Positions 1-8,127 of a DNA stretch of 64,000 nucleotides are shown here, piece by piece; position 1 is the first letter of the stretch, and every line of letters starts with the position of its first letter. Location: positions 186,001-250,000 of the forward strand of contig DIYH01000040.1 in assembly GCA_002435755.1 (NCBI GenBank), written 5' to 3'. The notes under the pieces were generated by a model, which worked only from the letters and a program-made list of their open reading frames with translations, was not told the origin of the DNA and did not search any database. Both the position numbers and the translations under genes were made by a program. The stretch is from Flammeovirgaceae bacterium UBA6059. Lineage in GTDB: Bacteria > Bacteroidota > Bacteroidia > Cytophagales > Cyclobacteriaceae.

Positions 1-1844
1 CCATGGATACCATGGGGTCGGTGGATCAGGTGATAAGGATGGTGGATGCAGGGTGCGAGTACGTACGGATCACAGCTCCCAGCATCAAGGAAGCCCAAAA
101 CCTTGAGGAGATCCGCAAAGAGCTTCGGACCAGAGGCTATGACGTACCTTTGATAGCTGATATCCACTTCACGCCCAATGCAGCTGAACTAGCTGCAAGA
201 ATCGTTGAAAAGGTGAGGGTCAACCCCGGCAACTACGCAGATAAGAAGAAATTTGAGGTCATTGACTATACCGATGACTCGTATGCTGCTGAACTGGAAC
301 GTATTCGAGAAAAGTTCATTCCGCTAGTCAAGATATGTAAAGAGTACGGTACTGCCATGCGGATCGGCACCAACCATGGTTCACTTTCCGATAGGATACT
401 CAGCAGATATGGAGATACACCTCTCGGAATGGTTGAGTCTGCATTGGAGTTTTTGCGCATCTGTGAAGAACTCAACTACTACGATATCGTCCTGAGTATG
501 AAAGCCAGTAATACCCAGGTAATGGTACAAGCGTATAGACTGCTGGTCCGGAAGCTTGATAAAGAAGGACTGCAACCCTATCCGCTGCATCTGGGCGTGA
601 CTGAAGCAGGAGAGGGGGAAGATGGTCGTATCAAATCAGCAGTAGGGATCGGTACTTTGCTGGAAGATGGGCTTGGGGATACTGTCCGCGTATCTCTAAC
701 AGAGGAACCGGAGTTTGAAGCCCCGGTAGCTCAGACCATGGTGGATAGATATAATGACAGAGCCGGACATGGCGAGATCAAGTCACTATATAGTATGCCC
801 GTTGATCCATTCTCCTATCGGAAACGGATAACCCGAGAGACAGGAAACTTTGGAAAAGATAATGTACCGAGAGTAATTGCCGATATCTGTGGACTCAAGG
901 ATCTCGAAATGAAGGACCTAAAAGGAGTAGGTCATTTTTATCTTCCGGCACTTGACAAGTGGAGTATGAATGACCTGGGATGTGATTATATCTATACCGG
1001 AGAACGGCCAGCACCTTTCATGTTACCTAATGGAGTGCGTGAGATCATGGATGCTGCAGTTTGGTCTGAGCATAAATCAGAGACGGCTTATCCTTTATTT
1101 ACAGTAGGAGAGTACCTATCGGAAATGGCCAAGCACGACAAACTCAATTTTGTATTGACTTCTTATCCAGAGTGGACGTTAGAATTGGCAAATGCGATCA
1201 GGACCGATAAAACACTTGTGTTGATCATAGAAACTTCTAATGCTCATGGATATGCAGAGTTGCGAAGGTTCATCTTTGAACTGATGGAGGAAGATATCAA
1301 CGTTCCTGTGATCATCAAGCGCAGTTACACAGGCTTGAGTGAAGATCAACTGCAGATCTATGCCAGCACAGATATAGGAGGACTGTTGATCGATGGTATG
1401 GGTGATGGTACGATGCTTGGTTTTGATCAACTGACTTTTAAGAATAAGCAAGAGCAGCTTGATACTCTCAAAAGCTACAACAGTACGGCATTTGGCATTT
1501 TGCAAGCTGCTCGTACCCGAATGACCAAGACTGAGTACATCTCCTGTCCTTCATGTGGTCGCACTTTGTTTGATCTGCAGGAGACCACTGCAATGATCAG
1601 GAAACGAACCGATCACCTCAAAGGGGTCAAGATCGGTATCATGGGTTGTATTGTTAATGGGCCGGGAGAGATGGCCGATGCGGATTACGGCTATGTAGGT
1701 TCTGGTAAGGGAAAAATCACCCTGTATCGAGGGCAAAATGTAGTGAAGCGTGCTGTACCATCTGAGCATGCTGTAGATGAGCTGATCGAATTGATCAAAG
1801 AAGATGGAAATTGGATAGCGCCAGTACAGGCAGAAAATGTGTAG
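1..1844 (+). CDS. ispG: 4-hydroxy-3-methylbut-2-enyl diphosphate synthase (IspG/GcpE), 5'-truncated
   Basis: This enzyme makes HMBPP from methylerythritol cyclodiphosphate in the MEP isoprenoid pathway, using a 4Fe-4S cluster. The window opens inside the gene: the frame is open to the first base (first full codon at base 3), and the visible start lines up with the family after its N-terminal strand, so the true start lies upstream. About 613 residues remain, which fits the large form of Bacteroidota and plants with an extra middle domain between the TIM barrel and the cluster domain. The N-terminal part has ADAGxEYVRITAPS-like and PLIADIHF motifs. The C-terminal part has the cluster motif SCPSCGRTLFDLQ and then MGCIVNGPGEMADADYGYVG. 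The next gene follows 3 bases after the stop, probably in the same transcript. Confidence 0.97.
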   Translation, partial: MDTMGSVDQVIRMVDAGCEYVRITAPSIKEAQNLEEIRKELRTRGYDVPLIADIHFTPNAAELAARIVEKVRVNPGNYADKKKFEVIDYTDDSYAAELERIREKFIPLVKICKEYGTAMRIGTNHGSLSDRILSRYGDTPLGMVESALEFLRICEELNYYDIVLSMKASNTQVMVQAYRLLVRKLDKEGLQPYPLHLGVTEAGEGEDGRIKSAVGIGTLLEDGLGDTVRVSLTEEPEFEAPVAQTMVDRYNDRAGHGEIKSLYSMPVDPFSYRKRITRETGNFGKDNVPRVIADICGLKDLEMKDLKGVGHFYLPALDKWSMNDLGCDYIYTGERPAPFMLPNGVREIMDAAVWSEHKSETAYPLFTVGEYLSEMAKHDKLNFVLTSYPEWTLELANAIRTDKTLVLIIETSNAHGYAELRRFIFELMEEDINVPVIIKRSYTGLSEDQLQIYASTDIGGLLIDGMGDGTMLGFDQLTFKNKQEQLDTLKSYNSTAFGILQAARTRMTKTEYISCPSCGRTLFDLQETTAMIRKRTDHLKGVKIGIMGCIVNGPGEMADADYGYVGSGKGKITLYRGQNVVKRAVPSEHAVDELIELIKEDGNWIAPVQAENV

Positions 1845-1847
1845 CAA

Positions 1848-2072
1848 ATGAGTGAAGAGCAGAAAGAGCAAGCCATCGAGCAAGAAAATAAAAGGACCGT
1901 GTCTCACTACTTCAATTTCGGTGAAGTCTTCGGCTATTACTTTCGCAAGAAAGACCCAAACCGTCCTAAAAACTTCAACCTGAAGATGATGCACGGTATC
2001 AATAAGATATCAATCTTGATGTTCCTGTTTGCATTGATCGTGATGATCGGTCGATGGATCAGCAGGATGTGA
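1848..2072 (+). CDS. Small conserved single-pass membrane protein (possibly DUF6728)
   Basis: This 74-residue protein starts 3 bases after the ispG stop and is probably cotranscribed with it. The first 25 residues are highly charged (Glu, Gln, Lys). A segment rich in aromatic and basic residues follows (YFNFGEVFGYYFRKKDPNRP), and then one hydrophobic helix at about residues 50-67 (ISILMFLFALIVMIGRW). The layout suggests a cytoplasmic N-terminus and a single membrane anchor. I believe it matches the small Bacteroidota family DUF6728, but that is from memory. No function is known to me. Its fixed place behind ispG might only reflect an old operon. Confidence 0.75.
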   Translation: MSEEQKEQAIEQENKRTVSHYFNFGEVFGYYFRKKDPNRPKNFNLKMMHGINKISILMFLFALIVMIGRWISRM

Positions 2073-2112
2073 TCACGTCAACCATATTGACCCAGCGCCT
2101 GATTGGATCGTA

Positions 2113-3657
2113 TCATTCGAGCCAGACTTTATGCCATCTACCATCGGTCTTATCATCGAATATCACCTGGGGAGCGAGATGAGAATCCATGAGTTGCTGT
2201 CTTAGCACCTCTTCATCCCAGCCTAGTGCATAGAGATCGTTGAGTACTTTTTCAGGTATGAGTTCTTCTATGTGTAAGGCAGCATCAGGAGGAAAAGTTA
2301 GGTCCATTATTTCCTTTTTTCCTTCGAAGATGATGACTTTGAGTCGTTTAGAGACAGCCTGGACCTTTGGTACGGGAGTGTACTTTGGCGTGGGAGGTAA
2401 CTCGAAATCGCGTGCTTCCTGTAGCAGTTCTTCACCCAATGCTTTTTTGAGCAGGCCCCAATAAGGGAGCTGAATGTCCAAGTCGGTAAGCTGGATGATC
2501 AGCCCTTGAAAGGACCGCATGATCAGGTAGAGCTCGGCCGGCCCTGAAGACCGGAACCACCATTTTCTTTCGCCAAGGATCACTTCAAAGGCCTTTGTGA
2601 CTTCCCAGGCCTTGAGATCGAAGGCATTATTTGTCAAAAAAGGCTTGAAAAGCAGCGGACAAATGACGGGGAGTTCGTGTTCGATATATGCCAGCTTAGA
2701 AAGGTCAAAACCCATTGTACCAAAGCACTGCATATAGTCGATAGGGCTTTCTTCACGAGTAGCCAGGATGAGCTTCAGAAGTGCCATCCGCTCTGAATAG
2801 GCGATTTGATCGGTACTTCCATAGTCAAGCAAAGTGACCGTTGGTGAGGCACCTTCCTTGTTGTTGAAGAAGAAGTTGCCCATATGTGGATCGGTGTGCA
2901 CTTCGCCGAACTCAAATAGACTTTTGAATAGTGTCATCAGCAGGGTCCTGGCTACCAGCATTCTATCCTTCTTTTCCCAGGTGACAACCTCATCAAAATA
3001 GACACCTTCCTCCCATGATTGTACGAGGACCACCGGGCTACAGAGTTCTTTGTAGACCTTAGGTATGACCAGACCGTCCACCTTAAGCGATTGGTAAAAC
3101 CGCATTTGACAGTCAGCCTCTTTCAGGTAGTCTAACTCTTCATTGAGGTCTTCATTGAGCACTTTCTTGTAAGAGTTCAGGTCTATTTGCCATTTTTTTG
3201 CTGGTCCAGCCATTGGGATAAGTCCAGCAATTTTCAATTCGGCCTTGATCGTTCTGGCCATTTCAGGGTACTGTATCTTCACGGCCACTTCTTCGCCACT
3301 GTTCTTAAGTTTTGCACGATGCACCTGACCGAGTGACGCTGCATGGGCTTTTTCATCTATCCAGTGAAAGTCTTCAAGGGCCGGGTGCTTAGGATGGCTG
3401 GATAGCTGCTGCTCCATCTCTGACAGTTTTCGCTGAGGTATGCCCTTGAGTAGCTGGGTAAATGCCGGATCTTTCTTATAGTTGGCTACAACCTGGCCTA
3501 CTTTCATTGCCAGCCCACCATTGCGCGCTAGCTGTTCTGCTATTTTTTGACGCACAATCTGCTTGTCCTGCTCCTCTTTTGATCTTCTAAGGCGCATCAT
3601 CGCACTGATGATATTCACTATATAAATCAACTGTCTAAAACTGCGTATAACCGACAT
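2113..3657 (-). CDS. ABC1/AarF/UbiB-family atypical kinase
   Basis: A 514-residue member of the ABC1/UbiB protein-kinase-like family, whose members support ubiquinone, menaquinone or other prenyl-lipid metabolism through an ATPase activity. The sequence has the hallmark KxGQ motif (KVGQVVANYK) near residue 53, the loop ASLGQVHRA, the ATP-binding lysine in VAVKIQYPE, the catalytic motif HTDPHMGNFFFN and the metal-binding LLDYGSTDQI. No clear membrane segment is present apart from a weakly hydrophobic N-terminus. Its start codon overlaps the stop of the upstream VOC gene by one base (TAATG), so the two are probably translationally coupled. The exact substrate cannot be read from sequence. Confidence 0.92.
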   Translation of the reverse strand: MSVIRSFRQLIYIVNIISAMMRLRRSKEEQDKQIVRQKIAEQLARNGGLAMKVGQVVANYKKDPAFTQLLKGIPQRKLSEMEQQLSSHPKHPALEDFHWIDEKAHAASLGQVHRAKLKNSGEEVAVKIQYPEMARTIKAELKIAGLIPMAGPAKKWQIDLNSYKKVLNEDLNEELDYLKEADCQMRFYQSLKVDGLVIPKVYKELCSPVVLVQSWEEGVYFDEVVTWEKKDRMLVARTLLMTLFKSLFEFGEVHTDPHMGNFFFNNKEGASPTVTLLDYGSTDQIAYSERMALLKLILATREESPIDYMQCFGTMGFDLSKLAYIEHELPVICPLLFKPFLTNNAFDLKAWEVTKAFEVILGERKWWFRSSGPAELYLIMRSFQGLIIQLTDLDIQLPYWGLLKKALGEELLQEARDFELPPTPKYTPVPKVQAVSKRLKVIIFEGKKEIMDLTFPPDAALHIEELIPEKVLNDLYALGWDEEVLRQQLMDSHLAPQVIFDDKTDGRWHKVWLE

Positions 3658-4298
3658 TACATGTTTTCTATTTGAGTGTCAATAAATTCTCTGGAGACGC
3701 CATTTTGAATTAGGAGTCTTTGAAGGTCGTCTTGCTTGAAATAGGGTGTGGTATACAAGAACGCTGTTACCATATCATCAAAGCTAACCGCCAGATTGCC
3801 TTCTATCAGCGCTAATGCTTCAGCTTGTTTTACCATTTTGCTCCTGGCGGAATTGCGAAAATGGATGGTCACATGTGCTAATAGTTCTTTAGCGAGCTCT
3901 TCCGCTTTGGGCTCCCAATCCAACGTCTTGTCCAGATCCGCAGGGATGCCAAGATCGTCTTCTGTCAATATACGGTGCAAGTTGACCTTAAGGCCAAATG
4001 GTCCTTCGAATAGTTGCTCGTGTCGGAAGACTTCTGACCGATCAACTTCGCTAACAGCTTTGAAACCCAGCGATGTGAGTATTTCTGTGCTGACAGCAAG
4101 ATCTTGAGTTTCCATATCAAGATTTATAGGAGATGTGGTGTTTTCACTTTTGCGAAACCTAATGCTGAGTACTCCATTGTTGACAGTGACACTTGTGCTG
4201 TCATGATAGATCATGGAAAAACCTAGATGGTCGCACAAAAAATGAGACACCCCTTGAGTGTCATGATGCTCATAGTTGAGAGCCGCAATAAACTCCAT
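3657..4298 (-). CDS. VOC (glyoxalase-fold) domain protein with C-terminal PCP-reductase-like helical domain
   Basis: A 213-residue protein of two parts. Residues 1 to about 110 look like a vicinal-oxygen-chelate fold (paired beta-alpha-beta-beta-beta modules: HFLCDHLGFSMIYHDS, then STEILTSLGFKAV and EGPFGLKVNLHR). Residues 127-213 are helical with the pattern W-x-P-x-A followed by an R-rich helix (HFRNSARSKMVKQAEALAL) and a helix after a Val-Ser. This resembles the small PCP_red domain found in light-independent protochlorophyllide reductase subunits and in stand-alone bacterial proteins; that match is tentative. The classical metal ligands of the VOC fold are not obvious. The gene is the first of a coupled pair with the ABC1 kinase. 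Confidence 0.75.
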   Translation of the reverse strand: MEFIAALNYEHHDTQGVSHFLCDHLGFSMIYHDSTSVTVNNGVLSIRFRKSENTTSPINLDMETQDLAVSTEILTSLGFKAVSEVDRSEVFRHEQLFEGPFGLKVNLHRILTEDDLGIPADLDKTLDWEPKAEELAKELLAHVTIHFRNSARSKMVKQAEALALIEGNLAVSFDDMVTAFLYTTPYFKQDDLQRLLIQNGVSREFIDTQIENM

Positions 4299-4537
4299 GT
4301 TATCCAGTTAGCTGTTGAGGATCAGATTTGGATACTGATCATTAGCAATTATAGGTTTCCTCAAGCGAAGAGACCAGAGAGACCGGATATTTGATCTCCA
4401 GATATCGACGAACCGGAAAAAATGGAGGTTAGAGTTTATCTATCATCCCATTAAAACCTAATGTAGATTCATTACAATTCTAAAAGTATTAGAAAGGGTT
4501 TTGTTGAAGCCTCTGGTTGCAACACTGAAAATCTCTA

Positions 4538-4545
4538 ACTTTCAC
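4538..4545 (+). promoter_or_regulatory. Possible -7 element (TAACTTTC) for the YjbR gene
   Basis: Seven of eight positions match the Bacteroidota -7 consensus TAnnTTTG. It lies about 20 bases before the ATG at 4565, where a transcript with a short leader would begin. No good -33 TTTG is seen at the expected distance, so the call is weak. Confidence 0.3.
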
Positions 4546-4564
4546 ATAAGTTCAAAAGATACCC

Positions 4565-4939
4565 ATGAACATTGAAGAGTACCGTGATTATTGCATGGCT
4601 AAGCCCGGCGTAACAGAGCATTTCCCTTTTGATGACAAGGTTTTAGTATTTAAGGTGATGAACAAGGTATTTGCTCTCGCCAATGTTGATCTTTTTGCAA
4701 GCATCAATCTCAAATGTGACCCTGAAAGAGCGATAGAGCTCAGAGAAACCTATAATGCAGTACAGCCAGGTTATCATATGAGCAAAAAACATTGGAATAC
4801 TGTAGAAATGAACGGTAGTGTACCAGATCAGTTGGTCAAGGATTGGATCGATCATTCATACGAACTGGTGGTCGTAGGCCTGCCTAAGAAGTTGAGGTTA
4901 GAATTAAAGGAATTAGGCACGGGCGATAGGATATCTTAG
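4565..4939 (+). CDS. MmcQ/YjbR family protein
   Basis: A 124-residue protein that fits the whole MmcQ/YjbR family (CyaY-like fold, proposed double-wing DNA binding). Family features are visible: an N-terminal YCMAKPGVTEHFPFDD, then LVFKVMNKVFAL, NLKCDPERAIELRE, and the segment GYHMSKKHWNTVEMNG, followed by a C-terminal helix with SYELVVVGLPKKLR. The molecular role of the family is poorly established. The gene stands alone, divergent from the VOC/ABC1 pair and convergent with the next VOC gene. Confidence 0.9.
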   Translation: MNIEEYRDYCMAKPGVTEHFPFDDKVLVFKVMNKVFALANVDLFASINLKCDPERAIELRETYNAVQPGYHMSKKHWNTVEMNGSVPDQLVKDWIDHSYELVVVGLPKKLRLELKELGTGDRIS

Positions 4940-4955
4940 TAATCCTACTAGCAAT

Positions 4956-5360
4956 TCACTTAGGGTCAGGCCCATTCTTGAGCTTGCTAACCTTAAGACC
5001 ACTTACAATGATGCCATGTCCATCAGGGTCTTGAATCATTGTCCCATTTTCGATCCAATAAGGATTTCTTGGAACTACCCTTTCTATATTGCTCTCATCA
5101 ATTCGCTCGAGTATACCATCATATTCATCTTGCGATGTTGGATAAAAGACAAGTAAATCTTCCCTATCAAATTTGTGATGGGTACTGGTGTTGGAAGATG
5201 TAAATTCAAGATGCCAGCTATGATCGGTTTTACCAAGCATGACACCACAGTAACCATTATGGTCTTCAAAGGAAAAGAGTGTTTCCAGCACTAAGACACT
5301 GTTGTAAAAATCAACCATAGCTTCCAGGTTATCGGTATGCCTTGCACTTCTAAATTCCAT
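4956..5360 (-). CDS. VOC family (glyoxalase/bleomycin-resistance fold) protein
   Basis: A 134-residue single VOC protein. It has FRSARHTDNLEAMVDFYNSV at the N-terminus, a metal-ligand-like His in HTDNLEAM, a middle HLEFTSS, and a C-terminal segment NPYWIENGTMIQDPDGHGII that carries the typical QDPDG turn. Such proteins isomerise, dioxygenate or bind small ligands, but the substrate cannot be deduced. It is the second of three VOC-fold genes between 3.6 and 5.9 kb, with less than 100 bases to the next VOC gene upstream on the same strand, so the two may share a transcript. Confidence 0.88.
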   Translation of the reverse strand: MEFRSARHTDNLEAMVDFYNSVLVLETLFSFEDHNGYCGVMLGKTDHSWHLEFTSSNTSTHHKFDREDLLVFYPTSQDEYDGILERIDESNIERVVPRNPYWIENGTMIQDPDGHGIIVSGLKVSKLKNGPDPK

Positions 5361-5456
5361 GTTCGGGAGTATATGATTTTGAATTAAGGCTTTTTTGATT
5401 AAGCTAACCAGTGATCGTCAGCCAGGCTTTTTTTTGAGCCAATGGATGTATTTGAC

Positions 5457-5879
5457 TTAGCTACTATAGCTGTTTTTTTCTTCGGGCACCTCACTCAGGT
5501 ATTGGACGAACTCATACTGGTTTCCGTCATCGTCCGCAAAATAGTCCCTGATCCTAAACTCTTCCACTTGCTTTGGATAGTCACGCTTGTATCCATTTGC
5601 CAACAGGTTTTTGGCAATCTCTGTCACATTTCCTACCACAAAACCGAGGTGGTTCACACCGATCTTATCATAGTTTTTCTGTACTTCCAGATCATCTTGA
5701 TCAGCCTGGTTAATAGCTATATAGGTATGGTCATCTCCGAGGTGAACCCATTCTCTTATATGATGTCCACCACCTCGTATTCTGAAGTGTGGGAAGGCGG
5801 TTTGAAAGAACTTTATTGCTTCTTGAATGTCATTCACCGTAATGTTGAAATGCTCTAAATATACAGGCTGTGTCTTCAT
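5457..5879 (-). CDS. VOC family protein
   Basis: A 140-residue single-domain VOC protein. The first module has YLEHFNITVNDIQEAIKFFQTAFP with a candidate metal His at residue 10. The second has GVNHLGFVVGNVTEIAKNLL with another His, and the protein ends with the typical DDDGNQYEFVQYL with a candidate Glu ligand. The pattern is that of ring-cleavage or lactoylglutathione-lyase relatives, but the substrate is unknown. The upstream region holds a near-consensus -7 element and, further out, an 18-bp palindrome next to a LuxR-family gene, so this gene is a candidate target of that regulator. Confidence 0.9.
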   Translation of the reverse strand: MKTQPVYLEHFNITVNDIQEAIKFFQTAFPHFRIRGGGHHIREWVHLGDDHTYIAINQADQDDLEVQKNYDKIGVNHLGFVVGNVTEIAKNLLANGYKRDYPKQVEEFRIRDYFADDDGNQYEFVQYLSEVPEEKNSYSS

Positions 5880-5901
5880 AGTATTCTGTTTTTTTTCAGG
5901 G

Positions 5902-5909
5902 CAAATATG
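5902..5909 (-). promoter_or_regulatory. Probable -7 element (CATATTTG) of the VOC gene
   Basis: Read on the minus strand this is CATATTTG, one mismatch from TAnnTTTG, 23 bases before the VOC start at 5879. The 18-bp palindrome at 5955-5972 is centred about 58 bases upstream of it, a distance typical of an activator site. Confidence 0.45.
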
Positions 5910-5954
5910 ATGACAAGGTAGGGTAGGAAAAACGGACTTTGGTACGGAAGTGCT

Positions 5955-5972
5955 ACTGTACTAAAGTACAGT
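5955..5972. promoter_or_regulatory. 18-bp perfect palindrome, candidate LuxR-type operator
   Basis: The sequence is ACTGTACT-AA-AGTACAGT, two perfect 8-base arms around AA. It lies 20 bases beyond the 3' end of the GAF-LuxR gene and upstream of the VOC gene promoter. The CTGTA/TACAG half-sites recall lux-box-like sites. Binding is inferred, not shown. Confidence 0.45.
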
Positions 5973-5991
5973 TGGCAAGCTCGGAGATCTT

Positions 5992-6930
5992 TCAAATGCT
6001 GATGAGTCCTCTTTTGAGAGCTATATCCACAGCCTCTGTGCGTGTGGCAGCATTTAGCTTGGAGAGGATAGCAGTAACGTGAAACTTCACAGTACGCTCT
6101 GCTATGAATAGTTGGCTGCCCACTTGATTGTTGGTGAGACCTTTCCTTATCAAATGCAGCACTTCTATTTCACGTTTCGAGAGCGGTGTACTTGGATATT
6201 GAAATTCCTTACTTGATTGAGCAGACTCTTCTTGTTTGGCAGCTTCTTTGTAAATCAATGACATTTGCTGTTCCAAATCCATGGCCATGTCAAGGGCCTC
6301 TGTGATTTTCTTGTCCGTGACCTTAGCATCTTCAATGCGTGATATTATAGATGTCAATTGAGGTTGAAAAACATGTTTGAATGCTTCGAGTACCTTTGAA
6401 TTTGATTGGACATCATCAAATGAATCACGCTGCTGAAGTCGGGTACGTTGAATGGCCGTCCCCACCAACTCACTAATAGTATTGAGGATTGCGAGCTCTT
6501 TGTCATCAAGGTGCCGTGATGCTTTACTGAGCAGGTTCATTATTCCTACTTTTTGACCATTGATGGTAATGGGAATGGTAGCATGGAACTTCAGTTCTTT
6601 CGTGCCGCTACTAATGTCCTTCAGTCTTGAGCACGCGATCTCACTAATATTCACAGCCTCAGCGATATCGTCCTCTAAGTATTGTTTAATACAATAACAC
6701 CAGCCAGACAATCGCTCCGGAAAATCACTTAAAGCAGGAGGTAAATTGTGCGAGGCGGCCAGGTACACAGATTTATTATCCTGTTCCGTGAGCCATATCC
6801 AGCCGGTTTCTACCTCAAGTATCTCTACTGTTTTCTCGAGAGATTTGCGAAGTGCGGATTGAAGCGAAAACTCCTTGTTCAGGTGATTCGCTACTTCAAA
6901 TAAGTGAGAGAAATAGTCCTTGCTGTCCAT
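5992..6930 (-). CDS. GAF-domain LuxR-family transcriptional regulator
   Basis: About 312 residues. The N-terminal part (about 10-175) is a GAF sensory domain (SLEKTVEILEVETGWIWL, then ELKFHATIPITINGQKVGIM and LVGTAIQRTRLQQRD). A helical linker (about 185-240) precedes a C-terminal LuxR/NarL HTH: LSKREIEVLHLIRKGLTNNQ, then ERTVKFHVTAILSKLNAATR. I chose the ATG at 6930, because AGGAG stands 7 bases before it, rather than the in-frame TTG at 6936. The GAF ligand is unknown. Cys residues in SGWCYCIKQY and IACSRL could make it redox- or metal-responsive, but this is speculation. No receiver domain or kinase is adjacent. Confidence 0.9.
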   Translation of the reverse strand: MDSKDYFSHLFEVANHLNKEFSLQSALRKSLEKTVEILEVETGWIWLTEQDNKSVYLAASHNLPPALSDFPERLSGWCYCIKQYLEDDIAEAVNISEIACSRLKDISSGTKELKFHATIPITINGQKVGIMNLLSKASRHLDDKELAILNTISELVGTAIQRTRLQQRDSFDDVQSNSKVLEAFKHVFQPQLTSIISRIEDAKVTDKKITEALDMAMDLEQQMSLIYKEAAKQEESAQSSKEFQYPSTPLSKREIEVLHLIRKGLTNNQVGSQLFIAERTVKFHVTAILSKLNAATRTEAVDIALKRGLISI

Positions 6931-7301
6931 TGTCAACTCCTAACATAATGGAAATGATGGATACTACCAGAGTTGTGTACTTTATGTCGACGGTTCTTAT
7001 CAGAATGGAGGTATTCTGTTAAGTACCTAACTAAACCGGATCTACCCCCAAGAGAGACTAAGTAGGACCTTGTTTGCTTTAGAACTCACTGAACCACGTT
7101 TAGGTCATATAACGTTCCGAAAGACGGACCTACGTTCTTGACATTAGAGTGGTCAGCCACTTGTCTTTTATTGATGAATAAAAAAATAATCAATTTGAGC
7201 TATTCATTAAGATCCTTTTACTGCCCTCTTCTATGGTGCAATTCAATCGTTGGCGTTTTCGGTAGGTGAAAATGTTGTAACTTCAAGCCAAACAGGTGAT
7301 T
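6931..7301. other. 370-bp intergenic region with several inverted repeats
   Basis: No gene is seen in this divergent region between the LuxR-family gene and the SGNH hydrolase. It holds nested inverted repeats: GTACTT (6977-6982) with AAGTAC (7021-7026), and inside them CAGAAT-GGAGGT-ATTCTG (7001-7018). Further on, TAGGTC (7101-7106) faces GACCTA (7127-7132), and ACGTT occurs three times (7096, 7112, 7132). TGAATA and TATTCA near 7175-7206 also face each other. I found no convincing TAnnTTTG element for either gene. The repeats could be operators or RNA structures. Confidence 0.5.
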
Positions 7302-7991
7302 ATGATAAGATTATTGTTGTTGGTCATGGCCATAGGAGCTTGCCAGGCAGCAGATAAGGAGCAGACTATGGGGACCACATCTTCTTCAGAAATATCTTAC
7401 TTGGCATTAGGAGACTCCTACACCATTGGTGAGGCTGTCGAAAAAGAAGAGCGCTGGCCAATACAGCTTACTCGGCGATTAAACGATGAGGGCATTGCGA
7501 TAGCTGAGCCAAAGATCATTGCTACCACTGGCTGGACCACTGATGAACTCAAGGCCGGGATAGAAAAGGAAGAGATAACTGACACTTATGATATGGTGTC
7601 ACTACTGATCGGTGTAAATAACCAATACCGCGGGTATTCGCTTGAAGAGTACGAGGCTCAATTTGAAGAGCTACTCAGTATGGCTGTTGGTTTTGCAGGA
7701 AAAAATAAGGCTAGAGTGTTCGTAGTATCCATTCCGGATTATGGTGTGACTCCATTTGGTCAGGGCAAAGATCCTAAGCAGATCGGCGATGGGGTAGACC
7801 AATTCAACGAAGTGAATAAGGCGATTACGGATAGCTATGGTATCCAATATTTCGACATTACACCCGTTTCTAAAACAGCACTAGGGGTTGATGACCTGAA
7901 TGCAAGTGACGGACTCCATCCTTCTGGTAAGATGTATACGCAATGGGTCGACATTATCTTCCCGGGAGTCAAATCCATGCTGGAAGACTAG
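7302..7991 (+). CDS. SGNH/GDSL-family lipoprotein hydrolase
   Basis: About 229 residues, with a lipoprotein signal peptide ending in a lipobox-like MAIGAC and then a short linker. The SGNH esterase blocks are present: GDSYTIGE (nucleophile Ser), a Gly-containing block around TTGWTTDELKAG, LLIGVNNQYRG in place of GxND, and the C-terminal DGLHPSGKMY with the catalytic Asp-x-x-His. It is probably an envelope esterase or lipase-like enzyme; the substrate is unknown. I prefer the ATG at 7302 over the GTG six bases upstream because the signal peptide then begins MIRLLLL. A hairpin follows the stop. Confidence 0.88.
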   Translation: MIRLLLLVMAIGACQAADKEQTMGTTSSSEISYLALGDSYTIGEAVEKEERWPIQLTRRLNDEGIAIAEPKIIATTGWTTDELKAGIEKEEITDTYDMVSLLIGVNNQYRGYSLEEYEAQFEELLSMAVGFAGKNKARVFVVSIPDYGVTPFGQGKDPKQIGDGVDQFNEVNKAITDSYGIQYFDITPVSKTALGVDDLNASDGLHPSGKMYTQWVDIIFPGVKSMLED

Positions 7992-8001
7992 TGGACTATT
8001 C

Positions 8002-8030
8002 GAAGGTTGGCTAGGAATAAGCCAACTCTT
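8002..8030 (+). terminator. Hairpin after the SGNH gene
   Basis: GTTGGCT (8006-8012) and AGCCAAC (8020-8026) form a 7-bp stem with a 7-base loop, extended by GAAG/CTTC with a bulge. No U-tract follows, so it may be a weak terminator or an mRNA-end structure. Confidence 0.35.
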
Positions 8031-8127
8031 CAATGATCAAACCAAACAATATCCTTATTCACAGTGCCAAAACGGAACTAAATCTGCAATTTTAAGGGGC
8101 CAAGACCTGTCGCCCCTGTTCGGGTAA

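Noticed and set aside
1551..1994. A 147-residue minus-strand frame opposite ispG
   Set aside because: It lies over a well-conserved coding region; codon use and composition look like a shadow.
7900..8127. A 75-residue open frame in the SGNH tail and intergenic region
   Set aside because: It overlaps the SGNH gene in another frame, its composition is not protein-like, and it contains the post-gene hairpin.
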